From Acidobacteriota bacterium (lineage in GTDB: Bacteria > Acidobacteriota > Blastocatellia > Chloracidobacteriales > JADJPF01): a stretch of DNA of 64,000 bases. The DNA lies in NCBI GenBank assembly GCA_016213785.1, contig JACQZQ010000021.1, positions 62,001 to 126,000 on the forward strand, given 5' to 3'. The position numbers and the translations under genes were made by a program. Positions 35,879-44,142 of this stretch are shown in pieces. The first letter of the stretch is position 1. The number at the start of each line of letters is the position of its first letter. The notes below the pieces were generated by a model. It saw only the letters and a program-made list of their open reading frames with translations, was not told where the DNA came from and did not search any database.

Positions 35879-38389
35879 TTATTTTATATTAGGGGTTAAG
35901 TCTTCTTTATAGAGTTGGTTATAAGCCCAGTAGTTATTCATTACTTTATAAACATAGTCTTTAGATTCTTGGAAACCAACTTCAATCACAAATCTATCAA
36001 CTTCATTGCTTTGAGAACGAGCAACCCAGCGTCTAACAGCCGCTTCGCCTCCATTATAACTAGCAGCAACTGCATAAGGATTATTCTTAAATTCTGCAAA
36101 CAAATTGCCCATATATTTACCAGCAAAATTAATTGCTACTGGCGGTAAATAAAGGTCATTTTGATTAAAACTAGAGATTTTTAGCTCACTACCTATAGTA
36201 TCTGCTGTAGAAGGAATAAATTGAAACATCCCACGAGCCGCAGCAAAACTTTTAGCTGTAACATCAAAACGGCTTTCTTGACGAGCAATAGCTAACATAA
36301 AGCGAGGATCAACATTTTGAGCTTGGCCTGAAGTGCTCATTTCATCACGATAAGGGGCAGGATAAATTAGTTCTGCAATATTTCTATCTAATAGCTCTAG
36401 CTTAAAGTCTGCTGGGAGTGTGCTAGCAAAATTACCTTCACCATAATTTATTGCAGCAAAAGCATGACTACCTCGATTTAAGTAGACAGCCATAGAATAA
36501 CTACTAATTAAAGTGCTAGTTGAACGATTAATTTTACTACGTTTTTCCTTTAGAGAAATATCTACTAGGTTACTATTCTCTTTACTAAAAGTAGGTTCAA
36601 TACACTTCTCAAGCGATTCATTTTCTAGTGAGTTACTAGCTAAATCTTTAGCTCCATTGCTAGCACGAAGTTCAAGTGCTCCTTCATCATAAAGCCCTAA
36701 GAAAATGAGTTCATCTGCTAATGCTCTATGGGAGCGACTGGTTTGATTTCTACTGGTAATTAATTTTCTACCAGCAAAATCAATGTTATAACTTAAAAAC
36801 TTTTTATAACTAGGAAGATTGCTATAGCATTCTTTTAACATTTCTATTAATTCTTGGCTATTTCGGCTATCACTTAAGCGTAAGGCTTGGTTAAGCGAAT
36901 TTTTTGCTAAAACATAATTACCACTTGATAAATCTTTTTGAGCATTTTCTAAATAAACCTTAAATTTAGCATTGACTATATTTTTTGTCTTATTATCCCG
37001 CTTAAGTATTTCTAAGCGAGCAGTTGCTCTATGACTATAGTAATTATTTCGGTCAATCTGAAAAGCTAAATAACCTTCTATTGCCTCTTCGCTTCTACCA
37101 AGTTTTTCTAGGCAAAAAACTCTCATAAACTCTACTTCAGCCCTATTAGTAGCACCTGGAGCATTCCTAGAAAGGTTTTGGCTTTTCAGTTCTGTAAAAA
37201 TACCTAGGGCTTGATTGTAGTCTTCGCTAGTCAAATAAACTTTTGCTTGATTAAAAAGGGCTGTAACACCTGTTACATCTGAGCTAAAACGTTTATTTGT
37301 ACGCTTACACCATTCTATAGCATCATTTAGTTTACCCGCAGATCTATAAGAATCAATTATATTTAAGTGTGCTCCATCTACAGAATTGCTATTAGGATAT
37401 TCATTAATTAATTTTTGGTAACGTGCTATAGCATCTTGGTATTTTCCTGTATTTTGATAAGCATGTCCGCCTTGATAAAGCCCAAGCTCAGCTTGTTTAG
37501 TGTTAGGAAATTCTTTGTAAACCCTATCATACCACTTAAGTGCATTTACATAATCATAGTCTATATAATAGCTACGCCCAATAGAAAAAAGGGCTTCAGC
37601 TAAAGAGTTACTTGAAGGAAATTGCTCTAAAAGTTGTTGGTAGAGAGATATAGTATCTTGTGAATCGCGGTTATGTAGATAAACCCTTCCACGAGTAAGA
37701 AGTTCTGTTTCTGTAACAGTGCGTTTTTCTATTCTATCAAGTTCATCAAGTTTTTTTGCTGCAAGTAGGGCTTGGTCATCTTTTGAGCCGCTTAAAAGCT
37801 GTTCAAAAACTGCTCTAGCTGCTTGATTTTGTTTTTGTTGTAAATAAATAAGCCCAACTTGTCCTAAAGCTTCACGGCCTAAAGGAGTTGTTTTACTAGC
37901 ACGAGCGCGAAAATACTGTAGTGCAGAGTCTAAGTTACCATTATTTAAGTTAATATCAGCTAAACGTCTTTCTGCTGTAGGCTTTAATAGACTATCTGGA
38001 AATTGGCTAATAAGTTTTCTTAAGTGCTCTCGCTCTAAAGATAAATCCTTTTGTTCGCGTGCAATTAAGGCCAAATGCCATCTAGCATATTCACCAAGTA
38101 GACTATTTTGACTAATTAAAGAATTATAGCTTTTTATTGCACTAGCAAAATCATTTCGTTTTTCTTGTACTCGACCAAGCAAATACTCATAATTATTAAT
38201 ACGGAAAAGCTCTAAATCTTTGTTTTGAATTAGCTTTATTTCATTTTCAACTAAAACATAATCTCTTTTAGTTAAAGCAGATAAAACATTTTGGTGTTTA
38301 GGTTGAAGAACTTCAAAATTATCTGCTGAAATAGGTTTAGTGAGCGAAAAAGCAAGAAGAATTATTAAGAAAAATTTGAGTATACGCAT
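35879..38389 (-). CDS. Soluble lytic murein transglycosylase with long TPR region
   Basis: An 836-residue periplasmic enzyme that cleaves peptidoglycan to 1,6-anhydro products. Signal peptide 1-22 (FFLIILLAFSLTKPISA). Residues about 25-580 consist of many TPR-like units (for example NALKWYDRVYKEFPNTKQAELGLYQ), forming a solenoid like the ring of Slt70 but much more TPR-regular. The C-terminal SLT domain (about 690-815) has the catalytic Glu in ARQESRFDVTAKSF, then ARGMFQFIPSTADTIG and AVAASYNGGEAAVRRW. Start ATG lacks a clear ribosome site but begins the signal peptide exactly. It lies 72 bases upstream of the NtrC-type gene on the same strand. Confidence 0.92.
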   Translation of the reverse strand: MRILKFFLIILLAFSLTKPISADNFEVLQPKHQNVLSALTKRDYVLVENEIKLIQNKDLELFRINNYEYLLGRVQEKRNDFASAIKSYNSLISQNSLLGEYARWHLALIAREQKDLSLEREHLRKLISQFPDSLLKPTAERRLADINLNNGNLDSALQYFRARASKTTPLGREALGQVGLIYLQQKQNQAARAVFEQLLSGSKDDQALLAAKKLDELDRIEKRTVTETELLTRGRVYLHNRDSQDTISLYQQLLEQFPSSNSLAEALFSIGRSYYIDYDYVNALKWYDRVYKEFPNTKQAELGLYQGGHAYQNTGKYQDAIARYQKLINEYPNSNSVDGAHLNIIDSYRSAGKLNDAIEWCKRTNKRFSSDVTGVTALFNQAKVYLTSEDYNQALGIFTELKSQNLSRNAPGATNRAEVEFMRVFCLEKLGRSEEAIEGYLAFQIDRNNYYSHRATARLEILKRDNKTKNIVNAKFKVYLENAQKDLSSGNYVLAKNSLNQALRLSDSRNSQELIEMLKECYSNLPSYKKFLSYNIDFAGRKLITSRNQTSRSHRALADELIFLGLYDEGALELRASNGAKDLASNSLENESLEKCIEPTFSKENSNLVDISLKEKRSKINRSTSTLISSYSMAVYLNRGSHAFAAINYGEGNFASTLPADFKLELLDRNIAELIYPAPYRDEMSTSGQAQNVDPRFMLAIARQESRFDVTAKSFAAARGMFQFIPSTADTIGSELKISSFNQNDLYLPPVAINFAGKYMGNLFAEFKNNPYAVAASYNGGEAAVRRWVARSQSNEVDRFVIEVGFQESKDYVYKVMNNYWAYNQLYKEDLTPNIK

Positions 38390-38803
38390 AGTTTTACCAA
38401 TATATAACTTAATTTCTGGGCTTTATTTAATTATTTGATGCTCATAAATAAAAGACTTTTAGCTTAATGTTTTCTTTTTTTATTCGTAACTTTATCTGCT
38501 TGTGAGGTTGTTACTTGGTTATTTTATCACCAACAAATCTTTTTAAGATAGCTTTTAGAGCAAGCTTATATATAAAGAGTTTTACTTATTTTGAAAAATT
38601 TTATCCAAAAACCCGGAAATATTTCTGATGTCATGCAAGTTTTTTAAACAAAAAAAACGACCTTATATAGTAAGGCTAGTGTGTTTCTCTAGAGACTTAT
38701 ATCCCAGCGAGAAATATATTTGGAAATATCTCCACTTTTATCTTTCTTAATAAACACACTAGTCACCCCTTTTAAACTTTCTAAAAATTACTACATACCT
38801 CTC
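38390..38803. other. 414-base gap without a gene
   Basis: Between the PurA-like stop and the transglycosylase start, both minus strand. It holds an 11-bp inverted repeat flanking 65 bases (38676-38762), a short CCTTA/TAAGG hairpin (38661-38675), and runs of A and T. No ORF with a ribosome site was found on either strand. Confidence 0.6.
38676..38762. repeat. 87-bp element bounded by 11-bp perfect inverted repeats
   Basis: CTAGTGTGTTT at 38676-38686 is exactly mirrored by AAACACACTAG at 38752-38762. The interior is AT-rich with weak internal pairing (GAGAAATAT near 38710). It could be a long-stem transcript terminator/attenuator for the PurA-like gene, or a tiny non-autonomous mobile element; a flanking target duplication is not obvious. 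Confidence 0.5.
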
Positions 38804-40171
38804 TTAAAAACTAACTTCTTGTTTTCCTTCAGCAGTGTTACTGTAAGAAAGAATATTTATAGGGATATTTAAGTTTTTACTAATAAATTCTAGATATTTG
38901 TTTTCTTTTTCAAAAGTTTGATAAACAGCTTGGCAGTCTTTTAAGATTTCCCCAAGTTGTTTTTGGTAGTCATGAGAAGTTTTAGTAGGTGCTTTAATTT
39001 TAGTAATTACTTTACTATCAGAAGTTAGTTCAAAAAATTTATTTAATAAGCCTGTATTATTACCTCTATATTTATAGCCAGTACATATCTGCCAAACAGG
39101 TATATTACTTAAACGATCTAAATTAGTAATAGCTAAAGAGTTTATATTTTTAGCTATTTGACAAGCATACTCTGCTGCGACTAAATCAAACCATCCTACA
39201 CGAAAAACGCTTTGCCAAGGGTTTACTTTATTATAAGGGTCTGGAAGCTCTTTAGTTAAAAGCTCATCTTCAGTAACAAAAGGGCCTCTACCATGTCTAG
39301 TGCTATAGGCACGTAAAACACCTATGTTTTTTATAATTCCTTTATAAGAAAGGCTTTTAAGTAAACTACTAGCATTATCAAAAGTAGTACAAGTCTTTGT
39401 GACATATGGATAAAAACCCCGCTCAAAGTCAAGTAGCGCTCCTTGCGCGCCTTCAAAGACTACTGTCCCATCAAATGATAAAATTTCACTTAATAATTTT
39501 TTATTTCCAATAGTTATTTTACTGATAAAATCCTTATAAGCTAATACTAAATCTTCTACATAATCTCTATTTTTAAGCCGCTCTAAATATGGTTGTAATT
39601 CTTCATTTTGATGTTGTGAAAAAATTTGTTCAGCTAAATCCAATTTGATTTGCCATAAAAATCTTAATTTTTGAGAAGCTATTTTAGAATCTAATAAGTC
39701 TTTGATAAATAAAGCCTTATCTTTTAAGTAATAGCTATCTAGAATAGTTTGCCCTACACCTTTGCCACAGCTTCCATGACGACTATCGCCGCGAGAAATT
39801 TCCTGCATTTGGTTGATAATTTTATGAAAAGGCGTTGTAACTAAACAGTTTTCATCAACTATTAGCCTTGATAGTGCATCATAAATGCCTTTTTCCTGTA
39901 AAACTTGATTTTCTTTAAGTAAAGCTAATGGGTCAACTGCCATATAATGAGAAAGATAGCTCTTTACACCTGGAACTAGAGTCCCAGAACCAAATTGAGC
40001 AAAGCAATGGGTAACACTTGAGGAAGTAACCACCTGATGAGCGGCTTGAGAACCTCCATTAAACCTAATAACTGTGTGTGCGCTATACTTGCGAGTAAGG
40101 TAATCTACTGTTGTTCCTTTACCTTCATCGCCATAACCTAAGCCAATAACTATAAGTGCTTGTTTTGTCAC
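38804..40171 (-). CDS. Divergent adenylosuccinate synthetase-family protein (PurA-like)
   Basis: A 455-residue member of the PurA family, which uses GTP to join IMP and aspartate. Retained: GYGDEGKG near the N-terminus (Asp15 equals E. coli Asp13), His45 (E. coli His41), EGAQGALLDFERGFYPYVT, and the TRHGRGPF loop. Changed: the usual GGNNAGHT/GGHNAGHT reads GGSQAAHQ, so the IMP-contacting Asn is Gln, and the usual GTTGRG reads GSCGKG. The P-loop Lys-Lys pair is KGT. These point to an altered base or substrate, or simply a divergent lineage. Start is GTG with a weak ribosome site. A 53-codon membrane ORF lies 140 bases upstream on the same strand. No other purine gene is close. Confidence 0.8.
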   Translation of the reverse strand: MTKQALIVIGLGYGDEGKGTTVDYLTRKYSAHTVIRFNGGSQAAHQVVTSSSVTHCFAQFGSGTLVPGVKSYLSHYMAVDPLALLKENQVLQEKGIYDALSRLIVDENCLVTTPFHKIINQMQEISRGDSRHGSCGKGVGQTILDSYYLKDKALFIKDLLDSKIASQKLRFLWQIKLDLAEQIFSQHQNEELQPYLERLKNRDYVEDLVLAYKDFISKITIGNKKLLSEILSFDGTVVFEGAQGALLDFERGFYPYVTKTCTTFDNASSLLKSLSYKGIIKNIGVLRAYSTRHGRGPFVTEDELLTKELPDPYNKVNPWQSVFRVGWFDLVAAEYACQIAKNINSLAITNLDRLSNIPVWQICTGYKYRGNNTGLLNKFFELTSDSKVITKIKAPTKTSHDYQKQLGEILKDCQAVYQTFEKENKYLEFISKNLNIPINILSYSNTAEGKQEVSF

Positions 40172-40264
40172 AAATATTAATTTCTAATAAAAATAAGATA
40201 TTAAATAAAGAGTTTATTTTTACTAATATAGCAGTGTTTTCTAAGTTTTTGTTATAAAATTGGC

Positions 40265-40279
40265 GAGGCAATTTGTCTC
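40265..40279. promoter_or_regulatory. GAGRCAA-T-TTGTCTC palindrome next to sigma-54 promoter 1
   Basis: GAGGCAATTTGTCTC differs in one base from the perfect palindrome GAGACAATTTGTCTC found at 43558-43572 downstream of the same two-component pair. It ends 4 bases before the -24 element of the sigma-54 promoter at 40284. Likely binding site of the NtrC-type regulator encoded at 42140-43519; the position so close to the promoter suggests autorepression or fine tuning rather than classical enhancer action (inference). Confidence 0.65.
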
Positions 40280-40283
40280 ACTG

Positions 40284-40299
40284 TGGCAAGAAATTTGCT
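40284..40299 (+). promoter_or_regulatory. Sigma-54 promoter 1 (upstream of kinase-regulator operon)
   Basis: TGGCAAGAAATTTGCT matches the sigma-54 pattern TGGC-N7-TTGC exactly, with correct GG-to-GC spacing. Expected transcription start near 40311, giving a 300-base leader before the histidine kinase GTG. The leader is antisense to the small ORF at 40312-40473. Confidence 0.75.
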
Positions 40300-40311
40300 G
40301 GAAAGTGTGTG

Positions 40312-40473
40312 CTAAAACTTTTTTCTTTCTGGAGGTTCATTAGAATTTGCTTTTTCTGGAGAATCATTGTGTGTTTGATAATAACGTTCTAGTTCTTTAA
40401 TAGAGCCTTTTTTATCATAAAATAATATAAACGCTATAGCAAATAAGCTTAATATTATAAGTAATACTATCAT
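40312..40473 (-). CDS. Small single-pass membrane protein, 53 residues
   Basis: Too short for most gene finders but well formed: ATG preceded by AAGAGGC (GAGG, about 5-base spacing), MIVLLIILSLFAIAFILFYD as an N-terminal membrane helix, then a charged, disordered tail with KKGSIKELERYY and NEPPERKKF, and a TAG stop. Predicted topology is a short periplasmic N-terminus and a cytoplasmic tail following a positive-inside pattern (KK after the helix). It could be co-transcribed with the PurA-like gene 140 bases downstream. It lies wholly antisense to the expected leader of the histidine kinase transcript. Function unknown; the shape recalls small subunits or regulators of membrane complexes. Confidence 0.6.
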   Translation of the reverse strand: MIVLLIILSLFAIAFILFYDKKGSIKELERYYQTHNDSPEKANSNEPPERKKF

Positions 40474-40615
40474 AAAAGCCTCTTAAAAATTAAAAATAGC
40501 TAGAAAAGTTCAACCATTATTTACAAGGATAATCAAAAATTGTTCCTAGTTTATAAAGAGAAGATTTTTATAATAAAATTTTTCCAAATTAGTAAATATT
40601 AAGGGAGCATTCTAA

Positions 40616-42127
40616 GTGAAACCACTAAAGTTATACTTAAAGGTTACAGTCTTAATAGTTGCTATTACAGTTGTAACTTTAGGAGTAGCAGTTTTACCAC
40701 TAATAAAAAAAATTTCTGATGTAATTATTCTAGAGAAAAAGGAAAAAACAGAGCTTTCTGCAATAAGTTTAGCTACAGAAACAGGCCAACAAGACCAACC
40801 TAACGATAATGATAGGTTAAGTCGTGAAGCCAAAATAGTTAAAAATACTCGCTACACTTTTACTTTAGTGCGAGTTTATCGTTTAACAGAAAACAATTTA
40901 GTTGAAATTGCAGCAGCAGAAGGAAGCCTTTTAAGCCAAGCTTTCACACAAACAGAAATTTTAAATGTCCGTCAAAGTAAAACTATTCGTCAGGATTTTT
41001 CTGATGGCACAAACTCAAAACTCTACCGAGTTATTGTCCCTGTAAAAAATAAATTGGATAAAGTAATAGGAGCCGTTGAGATAGTTTCTAGTCTAGATGC
41101 ATCTCTTAAAACTATTGAAGAAACAACTACTTATTTATTAGAGGTAATAACGGTAGCTGCATTAGTTACTTTAATTAGTTTTTATTTAATGATGAATAGC
41201 TGGGTTTATAAACCTCTTACTAAACTTTTAATAGCAATACAAAAAGCTGAGTCAGGAGACTTATCTTCGCCAGTAGAAATAAGAGCACCTGATGAAATTG
41301 GACTTATTAGCCTTAGTTTTAATGAAATGCTTTCAAAACTAAAAGTTTTATCAGATGAAAAGGAAAAACACCAACAGCTTTTAACCAGAGAAATTGCTAG
41401 AGTTACTAAAGAACTTTGGGCTTTAACAAGACAATCTGCTGACTTAGAAAAACTTGCAGTTGCTGGACAAACGGCTGCTCAATTTGCTCATGAAGTAGGA
41501 ACACCTCTTCATGTAATTAAAGGTCATATAAATATATTAAAAACAAAGTTTTCTGGTGATGAAAAAGCTAGTCAAAAACTAGAAATCATACTTGAACAAA
41601 CTAAACGAATAGAAACAATTGTAAGAAATATGCTAGATCGTACTCGTAAAAGTGAAGTACATAAAGAACAAACTCAAATAAATCTACTAGTTGAAAAAAT
41701 TTGTGAAGCATTTCTTCCTAGTATAGAAGAAAAAAATATTAAACTAAAAGTAAGTTTAAGCCCAACATTACCAAGTGTTTATATTAATAAAGAAATGCTT
41801 CAACAAGCTTTATTAAACTTAATGAATAATGCTTTAGACGCTACAGTTAGTGGCAAAATTAAAGTTAGTACAATTTATGAGAGTACTAAAAATGAAATTA
41901 TTATAGAAATTCAAGATACAGGACATGGGATAAGCTCAGAAATTGCTAAAAGAATATTTGACCCGCTTTACACAACTAAGGAAAAGGGAAAAGGTACTGG
42001 TCTTGGTTTAGTCATAGTCCAACAAGTAACACAAGAACATAATGGACGAGTTGAATTTGATAGTCAGTTAGGTAAAGGTACTAGTTTTAGACTTTATTTG
42101 CCCATAAATAGCTATAAAACTACATAG
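40616..42127 (+). CDS. Membrane sensor histidine kinase (ZraS-like architecture)
   Basis: A 503-residue kinase. Membrane helices at about 10-30 and 173-195 flank a 140-residue periplasmic sensor of mixed alpha/beta type (PAS/Cache-like, residues 31-172). A HAMP domain (about 196-250), a coiled coil, the phosphoacceptor His292 in QFAHEVGTPLHVIKGH, and an ATPase domain (NLMNNALDA, DTGHGI, GTGLGLVIVQQV) follow. Start is GTG with GGGAGC about 6 bases upstream. It is followed 12 bases later by its regulator gene, and preceded by a near-perfect sigma-54 promoter 300 bases upstream. The overall plan matches kinases of the ZraS/AtoS type; the signal is unknown but the His-rich downstream protein hints at metal or envelope stress. 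Confidence 0.93.
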   Translation: MKPLKLYLKVTVLIVAITVVTLGVAVLPLIKKISDVIILEKKEKTELSAISLATETGQQDQPNDNDRLSREAKIVKNTRYTFTLVRVYRLTENNLVEIAAAEGSLLSQAFTQTEILNVRQSKTIRQDFSDGTNSKLYRVIVPVKNKLDKVIGAVEIVSSLDASLKTIEETTTYLLEVITVAALVTLISFYLMMNSWVYKPLTKLLIAIQKAESGDLSSPVEIRAPDEIGLISLSFNEMLSKLKVLSDEKEKHQQLLTREIARVTKELWALTRQSADLEKLAVAGQTAAQFAHEVGTPLHVIKGHINILKTKFSGDEKASQKLEIILEQTKRIETIVRNMLDRTRKSEVHKEQTQINLLVEKICEAFLPSIEEKNIKLKVSLSPTLPSVYINKEMLQQALLNLMNNALDATVSGKIKVSTIYESTKNEIIIEIQDTGHGISSEIAKRIFDPLYTTKEKGKGTGLGLVIVQQVTQEHNGRVEFDSQLGKGTSFRLYLPINSYKTT

Positions 42128-42139
42128 GTGTAAGTTTTT

Positions 42140-43519
42140 ATGAAAAAAGTCTTGTTAATAGATGATGATAAAGCCGCATGCGAACTAATGAGTGAAGTTT
42201 TTGACTATCATGGATGGCAAACTAAAACGGCTCAAACCCCTCAACAAGCAAGAAAATTAGCTGAAGAACAAAAATTTGATTTAATAGTTAGTGATATCAA
42301 CTTAGACTCTAATTACTCAGGCTTAGATTTGCTTAAGGAATTTCGTACTAGTACTCCTGTTATTTTAATTACAGCATTTGGATCTTTAGAGGTAGCCTTA
42401 AAAGCACAAAAAGAAGGTGCTTGGGAGCTTTTAAGCAAACCTTTTGATTTTGAAGATTTAATTAAAATTGCCGATAGAGCAGTTAAAAATAAAGAAACTG
42501 AGACTCAAATAGTAAAAAACCAACCTTGGACAGATACTCGTATTCTTGGCCGAAGTACTGCAATGATGTCGCTTTTTGTCCAACTTGCTAGAGTTGCTCC
42601 TTCTAGCTCTACAGTACTAATTATGGGTGAATCAGGCACAGGAAAAGAGCTTGTAGCCAAAGCAGTTCATGAAAATAGCCCTAGAGCTAAATCATCGTTT
42701 GTTCCAATTAACTGTGGGGCAATAACTGAAACCCTGTTAGAAGCAGAGCTTTTTGGTCACACTAAAGGAAGTTTTACTGGTGCTGTAACTGATAGAGTAG
42801 GGCTTTTTGAGCTAGCCAATGGAGGAACTCTTTTTTTAGATGAAATTGGAGAAACTTCTCCTGCTATGCAAGTAAAACTACTACGCGTTTTACAAGAAGG
42901 AGAAATCCGAAGAATAGGAAGCCTTAAACCTATCATAGTTGATGTAAGGGTAATAGCTGCAACAAATCGAGACTTAGAAACTGAAGTAAAAGCAGGTCGT
43001 TTTCGAGAAGACCTATTCTATCGCCTATCAGTTGTTACACTAAAAGTACCTAGTCTAAGAGAAAGGGCTTCAGATATATCTTTATTAGCCACAAAGTTTT
43101 TAGAAAATATGGCAAAAAGCCTTAAAAAAAATTTCGTTTGGTCAGAAGAAGCTTTAACGCTAATGAATAGTTATACTTGGCCTGGTAATGTTAGAGAATT
43201 AGAAAACTCTGTTGAGTCTGCGGCTCTACATACAAGAGGAGACATAGTGGAAGTAGATGATTTACCAGCTAAAATTCAATCAACTTTAGTAAACAGTAGT
43301 AAACAAAAGCCTTCAGAGCTAGAGACTCTATTTAGCAACCTACCTAGTTTAGATGAGCTAGAACGTAGATACATCCTTTATGTTCTAAACACTACAGGAC
43401 ATAATCGGACACGTGCAGCAGAAATTTTAGGAATTGATAGGCGTTCGCTTTATCGTATAGCTGAACGTTTAGGATTTAACCTAAATGAAAACTCACCAAA
43501 CCCTAATCAAACTAACTAA
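42140..43519 (+). CDS. Sigma-54-dependent NtrC-family response regulator (partner of the preceding kinase)
   Basis: A 459-residue activator. Receiver 1-118 with Asp52 in VSDINLD and Lys100 in LLSKPFD; AAA+ domain about 132-365 with GESGTGKE (163-170), GSFTGA (209-214, a natural variant of GAFTGA), Walker B GGTLFLDEIGE; Fis-type HTH about 415-450 (NRTRAAEILGIDRRSLYRIAERLG). It follows the histidine kinase by 12 bases. Two near-identical palindromes lie just outside the pair, one before the kinase and one after this stop, each with a sigma-54 promoter downstream, so this protein is the obvious activator and may control its own operon and the small His-rich protein gene. Confidence 0.95.
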   Translation: MKKVLLIDDDKAACELMSEVFDYHGWQTKTAQTPQQARKLAEEQKFDLIVSDINLDSNYSGLDLLKEFRTSTPVILITAFGSLEVALKAQKEGAWELLSKPFDFEDLIKIADRAVKNKETETQIVKNQPWTDTRILGRSTAMMSLFVQLARVAPSSSTVLIMGESGTGKELVAKAVHENSPRAKSSFVPINCGAITETLLEAELFGHTKGSFTGAVTDRVGLFELANGGTLFLDEIGETSPAMQVKLLRVLQEGEIRRIGSLKPIIVDVRVIAATNRDLETEVKAGRFREDLFYRLSVVTLKVPSLRERASDISLLATKFLENMAKSLKKNFVWSEEALTLMNSYTWPGNVRELENSVESAALHTRGDIVEVDDLPAKIQSTLVNSSKQKPSELETLFSNLPSLDELERRYILYVLNTTGHNRTRAAEILGIDRRSLYRIAERLGFNLNENSPNPNQTN

Positions 43520-43526
43520 TCAAAAT

Positions 43527-43572
43527 GAGACAAAAAGTTGCTTTGTGTCAAATTACTGAGACAATTTGTCTC
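43527..43572. promoter_or_regulatory. Two tandem regulator boxes upstream of sigma-54 promoter 2
   Basis: Box A: GAGACAA (43527-43533) and TTGTGTC (43543-43549), an imperfect, wider-spaced pair. Box B: GAGACAATTTGTCTC (43558-43572), a perfect 7-bp palindrome around one T. They lie 70-115 bases upstream of the -24 element at 43643, the classic place for NtrC-family enhancer sites. The copy at 40265-40279 differs from Box B by one base. Confidence 0.75.
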
Positions 43573-43642
43573 ACTCTTAAAAAACTTTTCTACATCTAGG
43601 CTTAAACCCTTTCTATTTCACCCTTAGAAAGCCCTAACATCT

Positions 43643-43658
43643 TGGCATAAGCTTTGCT
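43643..43658 (+). promoter_or_regulatory. Sigma-54 promoter 2 (His-rich protein gene)
   Basis: TGGCATAAGCTTTGCT fits TGGC-N7-TTGC exactly. Expected start near 43670, about 80 bases before the ATG at 43749. With the enhancer-like boxes upstream, this is the best-supported promoter in the window. Confidence 0.82.
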
Positions 43659-43748
43659 AAACCTATAAACAAGAAAATAACTAAAAGAACTTACTTTTAG
43701 TTGATATTTAGTCAATTACATCATTTGATTTTATTCCAGGAGAAATTT

Positions 43749-43994
43749 ATGAAAAAAGCTCTCGCCATTGCGATTACTTTTTTAATGTTAACTTCTGCCG
43801 TTTTTGCTTCACAAAATAAAACAGAAAGTAAAACAGAAACCAAGGCTGCTAAAACGGCTCCATCTACTAAAGCAGCCCCAGCAGCTAAAGCTAGCACAGC
43901 AGATTCTACTACGGCTGCTACCGGTACAGAGAAAAAACATCATAAAAAACATCATAGAAAACACCACAAAGCTACTCCTCCCGCTTCCAAATAA
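43749..43994 (+). CDS. Small exported Lys/Ala/His-rich protein, possible metal binder
   Basis: An 81-residue protein. A TTG-initiated frame opens at 43701, but the ATG at 43749 has AGGAG six bases upstream and starts a clean signal peptide (KKALAIAITFLMLTSAVFA). The mature chain of about 61 residues is low complexity: Lys/Thr/Ala/Ser repeats, then a basic His cluster KKHHKKHHRKHHK, ending PPASK. The histidine pairs could bind zinc, copper or nickel. It has its own sigma-54 promoter and enhancer-like boxes and follows a kinase-regulator pair, so it is a likely output of that system, by analogy with ZraP though unrelated in sequence. Metal binding is inference. Confidence 0.8.
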   Translation: MKKALAIAITFLMLTSAVFASQNKTESKTETKAAKTAPSTKAAPAAKASTADSTTAATGTEKKHHKKHHRKHHKATPPASK

Positions 43995-44038
43995 ACATCT
44001 TTTACAACTGCACGCCTCTTAGTCTTCGTTTTTATGTC

Positions 44039-44080
44039 ACGTCAGTAGTTTATGGACAAATCTACTGACGTTTTTCTTTT
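44039..44080 (+). terminator. Rho-independent terminator
   Basis: ACGTCAGTAG (44039-44048) and CTACTGACGT (44062-44071) form a perfect 10-bp stem with a 13-base loop, followed by TTTTCTTTTTT. It ends the His-rich protein transcript. Confidence 0.9.
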
Positions 44081-44142
44081 TTGTTAAATAGCTTAGCAAA
44101 TACTAAAGTGATATTATGTCGATTTCAGTTAAATAGTTAAAC

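Noticed and set aside
38804-40171. Reading the PurA-like enzyme as phage-type PurZ (2-aminoadenine synthesis)
   Set aside because: The catalytic Asp of PurA is retained here, whereas PurZ types replace it; no phage genes or other Z-genome genes are near.
43701-43748. Upstream TTG start for the His-rich protein
   Set aside because: It would add 16 residues in front of a clean signal peptide; the ATG at 43749 has a proper AGGAG.
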